NCBI GenBank assembly: GCA_029945375.1
Contig: CM057057.1
Location: 2,170,001 to 2,234,000, forward strand
Source: Agaricus subrufescens
Taxonomy: Eukaryota; Basidiomycota; Agaricomycetes; Agaricales; Agaricaceae
Length of the DNA stretch: 64,000 nucleotides
Direction: 5' to 3'
Made by a program: the position numbers and the translations under genes. The notes under the pieces are model-generated. The model searched no databases, was not told the origin of the DNA, and saw only the letters and a program-made list of their open reading frames with translations. Below, one piece after another: positions 55,748 to 64,000 of the stretch (position 1 is the stretch's first letter; every line of letters begins with the position of its first letter).

Positions 55748-58700
55748 TTAATCAGAAAGAGTGTGGCGTTTTAGGTAAGTGTCAAGCGCAGCAGTATGTT
55801 TGAGAGCAGAAAATGTTAACCATTTGTTGTGACTATCCAGGAATCCTTCCCATTTGACAAGGAACCGATAACCTCTACCACTCTTTTTGTGGTCCAAAAT
55901 GTCCGCAATGTAATGTTCCGGCCCATGCGGAGTGTCTTTTACCGGGGGTATGAGTGGTACACTGTCGCTCAGGGATGTGTCATCGGAGAAAGCCAAATAC
56001 GGCTTCACCAATGAAGTGTGGAAAACCCAGCATTTGTTTGAAGGGCCCGGAATGTCAAGAGTGACAGTACTATGTATCAGATCACAAGCAGTCACGTCAA
56101 ATGGCCCAATGAACTTAGGCTGTAGACGACGTGTATCCGAGTGTTTGACTACCAGTGGGTCATTCTGAAGATTTTTTGTGGAAAGGAGGACCTTATCACC
56201 CACTGCAAAGGGGAGATCAGGTCTACGATGTTTATTCGCCTGGGAAGCTTGCAAGATTTTTGCTTCCAACAACAAATCTGCTGCAGTGCCAACATCAAGA
56301 GCAACACGCTCCAAGAACTGTACTGGTGTCTCTGGTGAGTCATCATTTGGCTCCTTGGAAATAGGGGGGATCAAACGTGGGGAGATACCAAGCCACAACT
56401 GAAAACCCGAAAACCCAGTAGATGTATTGATGGAGTTCATGATATTAAATCAAATGTGTGGAAGGGCTGCCACCCAACCAGTAGGATGCTGGAGCAGGGC
56501 AGCTTGCAGGGACTGGTTGACTGTTTTATTGGTTCGCTCCAACAACCCATCCGTCTGAGGGTGGAAGGAAGACGACAATTTTAAGGAGATGCCTGTCAAT
56601 TCATGAAGGTGTGTCCAGAAACGAGAGAGGAAAAGAACATTGCGTTCTGATATGATGGATTCAGGGAGGCCATTCTCACAAAACCACCCATCAAAAAACA
56701 GCGCAGCAAGATCCCGGGCACCCAGATTTTTTTTACAGGGGAGCAGTTGGACATCAGCTCCCAATTGATCTGTCATCGTCAAAACATGGTCATAGCCATT
56801 TTCTTCTGGAAAGGGACCGATGAAATCAATTGCAACCGATTGGAAACGTCGATCGGGTATTGGCAAGGGATGAAGGGGCCCTGTAGGCTTTTGAGTTGAA
56901 GACTTTGTTTGCTGGCACACATCACAACTTGGTATGTATGAATTTTCCAAAAATGTTTGCATACCAGGCCAGAAGAAGGATTCTCGTAGTGCCATGTAAC
57001 TCTTTTCAAAACCAAAGTGGCCCAAAGAATTGTGAGCCAGTGCACAGATTATGTTCGGCAGATTATTTACTCTTGGGATGATCAAATGGCCTTTAAAATA
57101 GAGCAAGGAACCCCATTTTTCAAGTCCGTCCATTTCTCTTTCCAAGGCTTTCTTACACCAAGGATCACAGTCGTACCCATCTGTGATCGATTTGTATAAT
57201 TCATCATCATGTGTGACTTCGAGGACAGGTGCCATTGGCACAGTCATTTGAGATAGTTCATGGCAGACCGCCAGAGGGGAGTCGGTTACTGGGACAAGGA
57301 GGGAACAGACCAGTACATCGAGCTCATCAATTGTCTTGTAATTAGACATATGCCATGCATCTGCCTCAGTAGAGCATGTATTGAAATGGGTTCTGGATAA
57401 GGCATTGGCCACAGCATTGTCGGGCCCATTAATATACACAATATTGAACTCATACTGTTGTAAGAATTCTGACCAATGTGCTTGTCTGCATGAGAGATGC
57501 TTTTGTGTTTAGAAACATTCTAGGGTTTGGTGGTCGGTCAGAACAGTGAAAGGGACCCCTAACAGGTCAGACCTCCATTTGTGCAGCGCACGTACAATAG
57601 CTAGCAACTCCTTTTCGTGTACAGGGTAATTCAATTCCGCATTTTTGAAAGGTCTGGATTCAAAAGCCACAGGCCTGGATGTTTCCCAAGTGGGTCCAAA
57701 ACTGAGAACCACACCAGACTGAAAATCAGAAGCGTCTGTGGTGACAAATATGCGAGAATCTGGCATTTTTTGATGGTCTATGACGGTAAGACAGTCAGCA
57801 CTGAGGACTAGAGACTTTATGCCCTGAAAAGCAGATTCATGTGCTGGGCTCCATTGTGGAAAATCTAACTCTGCCTCTTTATCTGTGAGTTTGTTGAGGA
57901 CACAAGTATGTTGTGCGAGCTGGGGTAGGAAAGCTGCAAGATAGCGCACCAGACCCAAGAATTGCCGCACATGTTTTGCACAAGTAGGCTGCAGCCAATT
58001 CATGATACGATCGATTTTACAGTTGTCCACATAGATGCCATTCTCATTGATGACATGACCAAGAAATGAGATTTCTCTCTGAAAGAGTTTGGTCTTCTTA
58101 AGATTGCAGTATAGTCCGGCATCTCGTAGTGCTGTTAAAATTAGGCGTACATGATTCCGATGGTCATCTACATTGTCAGACCATATAACTATGTCATCCA
58201 AGTAAATATGGCAAAACTTGCCAATCAGGTGTTGCAAGGCTTTATTGACACGTCGCTGATGTATGGCAGGAGCATTGCGAAGCCCCATTGGCATGACACA
58301 CCACTTGTATAGCCCAAATGGTGTGCTTACAGCAGTAAGTGGGATGTCACTTGGCTTCATCCGAGTTTGAAAAAATGCGTTCGTCATATCTATCGTTCCC
58401 CATATCTTTCCCCTTCCGCAGTCAGACAGTATGTCATCAATTCGTGGCAAGGGGTACCTTTCAGGGATAGTATTCTTGTTCAATTGTCGATAATCATTGA
58501 CCCATCGTGGTAAAGCAGATGGATCCGCCTTTGGGATAATAAATGCTGGTGATGCATTTGGTGCAGACGACACCTGAATCCTTCCGGCATCCAGGTGTTG
58601 TTGTATGAGAGTGCGCCAGGCTTCCCGATACTTGCGGGGGCAGGCATAAGTCCGTGTTTGAATCATCTTAGAAGCATCCTTGAGTTTGATTTTTGCCAAT

Positions 58701-60532
58701 ACATCACTTGGTAATGCATTAGCATGTGGAACATCCTTGAACACAGATTGGAATTCTAGCAAAATGGTAGATCGTTCTTTGTCCAGATTTTCACATTCTT
58801 CAATTTGTTGTATACGTGCAGTAATTGCACTGGATACAACTGCAATCGGCAATCTGTCTACAGTGTGCTTCAGATCTAGTGCACACTTTGCAATTGCAAG
58901 ACGATTTTTCAATTCAGCCAATAGGGAATTATGGTATCGTCTGGTAGTTAATAACCTCTTATGTGCAATGGGACTTTTTTGATGTTTATGACCTGGCTGC
59001 TTAAGGGTGGTTCTGCTAACCAGCTCAAAGTTTGCGACCTTATCTGTAACACTTCCTATTGAAGCATCAACAAGGATGGAATTCTTATGGAGAAACGGCA
59101 TTCCAAGAATAATGTCATTTGAAAGGGAGTCTGATACAATGGCACAGACGGGTTTTGCTTTGTAAGTGGTATTGCGGGATGTGAGGTGTAGTTTTACAAA
59201 ATAGTCTAAACGTTTACGAGTCTTAGTTGCGGTCTCTATGGAAATCAGTTTCTGCAATTGGAATCGGGGAAGGCGAAGTTGTTCAGCGAGGGTATCCTTG
59301 ATCAACACGACAGATGCCCCTGTATCAACCAGAGCGTCGATGTTCGTGACCTCATTGCTATCACCATTAATTAGCACACATGGCCAGAGTAATTGACCTG
59401 AATTGACGGCACTTACAACAGAAGACACATGAGCGGCCCAATCATTGTCCGCTTCCTTTACTTCCGTGATAAAAGCAGTGTGTTTCGGACACTGGACACG
59501 ATGCATATAGGATGATATGTCAGTCTGCACAAAAGCCAGACAAGTAGGGGGTAAGGTTTGATTCTGGATGTATGAAGATTCCGAGGGTATGCAGAACGAT
59601 GGTAAGGAGGTCGATGGTAAGGTAGGCATCACAAAAGATTCATCAAGCAAGTCCATATCCGCAGCCAACAAGGCCGCAGCCACAGCAATGTCACTGTCAG
59701 TGGAACTGTCCTGTTGAACGGCATTGGATTGCTTGACACGCTTTGAAGATCCAGAGTTCTCCTGTCTACCATATGACCGCTTTCCAGTAGAGGAAGACGT
59801 GTTGTTGTTGTTGGAAGAGTGATTAGAGGCATTGTATGAATTAGATGAAGATCGTTGGTTTGAGTTGTTTCCGTTGCAATCCTTAAGGTGGTAAGCCACT
59901 GGACGGTAACCATCTCCAGATGGCAGGTTGTTCCTGCATTGCGCAATAGAATGGTTGACGTTCACCTGGCGACATTTATTACATCCTCTGTTCTCTTCCA
60001 GAATCTTTTGCTCCTCTGGGAGTAGTTTGGGAGGGGCAGGGTTTGGGCCGTCTTCGTAGAAGCGTGACTTAGCATGGGTGGAGACCACTTCATGTTCCTC
60101 AGAGGGAGGAGTGGAAAAATAAGGGGAGCGCCATGAAGGATTGTTGGGTTTAGAATGGGAAGAGGAAGTAGACCTTGAACCGGAATGGGAAATGTTCCTG
60201 TCTCTGTTCTGCGACTGTTGGATATCAGATTTCTTCTCGTCAAGAAAGGATCCCCAGCGCTTATATTCTCATATCCTGGCATCTTCGAGTTTATTCATCT
60301 CGATTTGCCATTTCTGAATCGTGTCGTATTTGGTAGTGTCATACAGCCCTTTGGCGACAGCCGAATTGTAAAGATCCTCATGAACATTTGCTCCAATGAT
60401 GGTGATGAACTGTTCATCGGAGAAATGAGATGTTGTACCGACTAGGCGGCCATTCATTGTGATGAGCTCTTCAATCCAAGTTACAAAATTATTCTTTTTG
60501 GCCATAACACGGCGGGACATCTCCAGATGCAT
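55748..60532 (-). pseudogene. gag-pol: Element 3 gag-pol remnant
   Basis: Gag and pol share one frame in this family. Reading the minus strand from 60532: gag C-terminal domain (SRRVMAKKNNFVTWIEELI) to TGA at 60269. The frame then continues through a knuckle-like CNKCRQVNVNHSIAQC, protease VDTGASVVLIKD (near 59320) and RT with WVNDYRQLNKNTIPERYPLP and YLDDIVIWSD (near 58200). RNase H VTTDASDFQSG and DHQTLECF end at a TAA at about 57509. It resumes in the same frame with ALSRTHF, the integrase zinc region, IDFIGPFPEENGYDH and FHPQTDGLLERTN, to TGA at about 56450. It resumes again to the chromodomain (YIADILDHKKSG; LVKWEGFLDSHNKW) ending at 55748. With only three nonsense changes, two of them TGA, the copy is moderately old. 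Confidence 0.88.
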
Positions 60533-60543
60533 GGAGACGTGCT
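60179..60543 (-). repeat. Inverted repeat, left arm (element 3 gag segment, about 365 bp)
   Basis: Near-identical in reverse complement to 61178-61542. The match stops at 60179 exactly where the other arm meets the LTR of element 4. The few differences near the inner end are A/G changes. Confidence 0.85.
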
Positions 60544-60873
60544 AGTTCAGTTCTAGTGCATAGACGCAATTCATCTCGCGCACAGATGCAATCCTCACAT
60601 AATTTTCGCGCATAGATGCAATCACTCCCCCAGGTGTAAAACACCACATATATCCATACCTTCATCTCATAATAACGCATATAGCGTATTAATAAATTAC
60701 TTCGAACAGCACTGGCTCCAGTAACTTGATCTCGTTCCCAAATACCACATTGTAAAGAGAATCCCAAAATTTCTCCTCCGAGAACACCACCCCCAGCACC
60801 ACCCCCAGCACCCCCAGCACCCCCCTCCCCAGTCTCCTCAGATGATTCATCTGATAATATTCATGCATATACG
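60544..60873. other. Spacer between head-to-head gag copies
   Basis: It holds short repeats of CATAGATGCAATC type near 60560-60625 and a C-rich run (CACCCCCAGCACC units, 60783-60830) just before the gag start at 60874. No LTR end could be recognised. Confidence 0.4.
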
Positions 60874-61541
60874 ATGTCGGGAATCAAGCTCCCCTCCAGA
60901 ATTGTCTTACAACCGGGTTGTCTACCCTCTGTACCCAATGTCCCTATCACGTCTATCAATGCCGCATTTTTGTCCGATTTCGAAATCGCTTGCGCAAACT
61001 ATTTCGATGGGTTGACCAAGCAGTTGGCTGACAACCTCAAGGTTGCGAGGGCTATGACGTGTCCATCCACCTGCATGCCAATTGCGAACTGGATTGCAAC
61101 AAAACGAGCAACTCTGGTCGCCTTGGAATTGGATGCTTTCATGGTGGAGCTTCGTCAGCACTTCCTTCCTGAGAACTGGCACATCTCCATGCGTCTGGAG
61201 ATGTCCCGCCGTGTTATGGCCAAAAAGAATAATTTTGTAACTTGGATTGAAGAGCTCATCACAATGAATGGCCGCCTAGTCGGTACAACATCTCATTTCT
61301 CCGATGAACAGTTCATCACCATCATTGGAGCAAATGTTCATGAGGATCTTTACAATTCGGCTGTCGCCAAAGGGCTGTATGACACTACCAAATACGACAC
61401 GATTCAGAAATGGCAAATCGAGATGAATAAACTCGAAGATGCCAGGATATGAGAATATAAGCGCTGGGGATCCTTTCTTGACGAGAAGAAATCTGATATC
61501 CAACAGTCGCAGAACAGAGACAGGAACATTTCCCATTCCGG
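60874..61541 (+). pseudogene. gag: Second copy of element 3-type gag, interrupted by element 4
   Basis: ATG 60874 opens a 192-codon frame (MSGIKLPSRIVLQPGCLPSV; FEIACANYFDGLTKQLADNL; LELDAFMVELRQHFLPENWH) that ends at TGA 61450-61452. The same frame continues after the stop to 61541, where the long LTR of element 4 begins. The TGA is shared with the left arm at 60269, so the inverted duplication (or gene conversion) happened after the nonsense mutation. The N-terminal 100 residues are absent from the left copy. Confidence 0.75.
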
Positions 61542-61542
61542 T
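61178..61542 (+). repeat. Inverted repeat, right arm
   Basis: Reverse complement of 60179-60543; the central loop between the arms is about 634 bp. Transcription through both arms would give a long hairpin RNA matching element 3 gag. Confidence 0.85.
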
Positions 61543-62892
61543 GATACGGCCCGCGCCGTTTTACGCGTAGAAATGTACTAGCTAGTATTTACAAGGGTAT
61601 AACACCCACTAGCCAAGGTGCAGGGTCAGAACCTAACCATCTCTCGACACCTCAATAGTATCTCTCGTAGTCTGATAAATCCGCCTTGACTCTTATACGG
61701 GAAAACTGTACCGTGTAAGGCAAATATAGTCACTAGCTACCAGGAATGATCCGAGTAGAGGCATTAGATCTGGTGGTGACAACTAATTAGGCCGAAATAC
61801 GACGATGACGCTCTAACTACCTAGACGAAACGTCGATTTATGCTTAGCGAAACTACAGATCACTCCTCCCGAGATATACTATTCGAAGCAGTTGACCCGC
61901 AGAAGACATCGGCTCGGACAGGGAACGGCTATCACGCAAACTAGCGAGCTGAAATCCCATCAGATTATCGTGGACCCACTAGCTAGCCGGACATATCACC
62001 GATTAGGATTCTCATCACATATCGATAACGAATCTGAACGGATAGAACGTTCAGCCAAGCGGCCTTCGGCATTCTGAAACCTGACAACGTACCCATGTGG
62101 ATGCCAGGGGTAGCACAATGGGGACTAGCTACCATTGTTAGTTGGAAGGGGTAAGGTGCTAAGCGACGTCAGGCAGCACCTGCTCCAACCATGATGATTG
62201 GTGCGGATAGGATCTATCCGTACCCTCAGCCCAGTCCATATGATACCCTTAGTAATAGTAGAACTACTTTGTTAATATTTGTACGCATAATGTGAATATA
62301 AAAACCCTCTAGCTAGCGTCAAGAAAGGCAAGCAATCTCCGGCCCACGTCTAGCTTTGAGGATCGTGATTTGTAAAGTAGCGATCTAATAAGTGAATAAC
62401 AACTAGCTTGCGAGAGAGCTTCTAGAAAAACTCAGACTAGTTCAGCAGTTCACGTCGGAGACGCTACCCGTTCAGAGAATTCACTAGGTTGACAGTGATA
62501 CGATAGTTTAAGAGACTAGCTAGGCTACCATCGCACGCTTATATCCAGCAGAGGTGTAAGTCGGTGCTAGTTTGAGTTGTAATTGCGGAGTCGGTGGATA
62601 ACTGGCGAGTTAGATCATCGCAGCTCCTCAATAAACGTCATTGGTGCGACTTAGTTTGGCTACAACGCAGTAGCTAGAGTTCAAAGTTCACGTAGCCCTT
62701 CGGCCCGTTCGTAGCTAGAACAAGTTTGAGGATTCTTTTATTTGGAATTCCTTCTTTATTAACTTTAACTTCGAAATAACCTTTTCTCTTGAACATCTCC
62801 CCACGAACTTGCATTTACGAGTACTAGTTAGTGAAGTGTGGTGTGTTTATTAAACTAGCTACACCCTTAACGTTTCATTTACTACCTCTACA
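61542..62892 (+). repeat. Element 4 5' LTR (about 1.35 kb, boundaries tentative)
   Basis: It begins TGATACGGCCCGCGCCG where the gag copy is cut off, and a likely end is CTACA at 62892. Two bases later comes TGGAGCCCACCGCGAG, which looks like a tRNA primer site. A TATA box (TATAAAA) is at about 62297. The sequence is rich in CTAGC/GCTAG words. The right partner is outside the window. Confidence 0.6.
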
Positions 62893-64000
62893 TCTGGAGC
62901 CCACCGCGAGGGCAGTTTCAGTGTAAAGGTTTTATTCGATATTTCATATCCTTTTACTTCTACTTCTTCAAGGCACTTGCCTGAGCAACAGAAAAACCAA
63001 CCTCAGCACTCTAGGAAGCCAAGCTTCATAGAGTTAAACAATACCAGCCCAACTCTGTCGCGTTTCAATCCAAGAGCGAGACAGACTAACAATTCTCAGT
63101 CAAACGAACTAGTTCCTAGACTAGACGATCCTGATCAGATCTTATTCCAAAAGCGTAAAGCTAGGAAACAAAAAGCTCGCGAAACTAGCGAAAGCCAAAC
63201 GAGCGCCCAATCAGAAGAACTAGCTAGCGGATCTAGGTCGGTCAGATTTAGGGAACCGGTTATCTCTTCACCCACAGACACAGAACCGAATCCATTTTAT
63301 CAACCAGCAGTGTTCGACGAAAGTTCATCACAGTTGGATATACCAGGGCAGTTTAAATCCGCAGACAACACAGTCTATCACTCTCTGCCTAATTCGCCCG
63401 TGTCCCCTTTACCTAATACAGCGCAAACTAGTTTACCAAACAGCCGAGCTAGTAGCCCTACTCTTAATCAAAGAGTACCCGCACCATCAGCATCATCAAA
63501 CTCGAACTCAGCACAAAACATGCCTTCACCACATATGCCAGCACCTTTTTCCCAAGGCGCACCCAAATGGGACGGCGAAATAGACAAGCTAGGAGACTTC
63601 ATCTGGCATCTAGAACGTCAGTTCGAAGTATCTAGTATTACCGATGACGCTGAAAAACTTAAATGGATGGTTAGTTATGTCAGCAAAAGCGTCAGGGACG
63701 AATGGATCAGTTTTGAAGAATACACCAATCAGAATTGGTCAAACTTCCTAAAACGATTAAAAGAGGAATACCCTGAACTAGTGACCGAAGAAAAAGGGTC
63801 AGTGGCCAAGTTAAAGGCAATTTGTAGAAAGTTCAGACAGATAGGAATAACCGATCAGGAGGACTTCTCTAGTTTCCGTCGGCAGTTCCAGTCGCAAGCA
63901 AATAAGTGCCAAGCGCCACCTTCGATTATCTCCAACAGGGAGCTAGTAGAAGAATTCGTGAATACTCTAAGTCCAGCTTTCAGGGATGCACTTGTGGCCA
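62854..64000 (+). CDS. gag: Element 4 Gag (partial, runs off window)
   Basis: A frame open from 62854 to the window end without a stop. The first about 220 codons are Ser/Pro/Asn/Gln-rich and disordered. From about 63565 the retrotransposon gag capsid domain is seen: PKWDGEIDKLGDFIWHLERQ, KLKWMVSYVSKSVRDEW, WSNFLKRLKEEYPE and FSSFRRQFQSQANK, then LVEEFVNTLSPAFRDAL. This resembles the long-gag gypsy elements of mushrooms. The first in-frame ATG is at 63520, just before the capsid domain, so either translation starts there or the N-terminal part uses a spliced or non-ATG start. The codons preceding the LTR end are not real coding. Confidence 0.75.

Larger units (their letters stand above)
55711..60543 (-). 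mobile_element. Element 3: decayed Ty3/gypsy element, 5'-truncated, 3' LTR split by element 2
   Basis: On the minus strand: gag C-terminal part, zinc knuckle, protease, RT, RNase H, integrase and chromodomain, then the purine tract AGAGGGGGGGAGAG (55733-55720, read on the minus strand) and the LTR start TGTAAGCC (55718-55711). At 55711-55715 it meets the target duplication of element 2. The 5' part (gag N-terminus, 5' LTR) is missing beyond 60543. Confidence 0.88.

Overview
The window is nuclear DNA of a filamentous basidiomycete, most likely an Agaricomycete (mushroom-forming fungus). The evidence is the dense, very short GT-AG introns (about 45-95 nt), the fungal gene families present (DUF6534 membrane proteins, Rds1-like secreted ferritin-fold protein, DUF3455, S10 carboxypeptidase, EAF, NOP58) and several chromodomain-bearing Ty3/gypsy retroelements. 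Most host genes have many small exons, so they show only when exons are joined across introns. All exon joins given here were checked by hand for reading-frame continuity.

Layout. 1-5214: the right part of a decayed Ty3/gypsy chromovirus with extra sense ORFs between pol and the 3' LTR. 5284-6783: an intact five-exon gene of an uncharacterised mushroom family. 6880-7190: a minisatellite. 7319-9505: the 3' half of a Ty1/copia element whose LTR ends exactly where an aspartic protease gene resumes (9506-10287). 11247-15641: two intact DUF6534 paralogues on the minus strand. 16238-46092: mainly host genes, namely an NCBP3-like RNA-binding protein, a small four-exon gene, an 815-residue membrane protein, NOP58, a serine carboxypeptidase head-to-head with NOP58, an Rds1-like protein, two tandem MFS monocarboxylate-type transporters, an EAF elongation-factor homologue, a Ser/Gln-rich protein, a histidine phosphatase and a DUF3455 protein. 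47537-64000: a nest of LTR retrotransposons.

The nest. Element 2 (47537-55710) is a full-length, apparently intact chromovirus with 5-bp target duplications (GGCTT). It inserted into the first bases of the 3' LTR of element 3, an older minus-strand gypsy element (55711-60543). Next to element 3 lies a second, head-to-head copy of its gag, giving a roughly 365-bp inverted repeat. That copy is cut by the long LTR of element 4 (from 61542), whose gag runs off the window.

The most notable signals are in element 2. A -1 frameshift signal (GGGAAAC, then a 10-bp stem) sits directly on the gag stop. In the place where env would lie there is a 412-codon gene on the opposite strand, whose cysteine spacing fits a Zn2Cys6 binuclear cluster. 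A second notable signal is an AT-AC intron in the carboxypeptidase gene.
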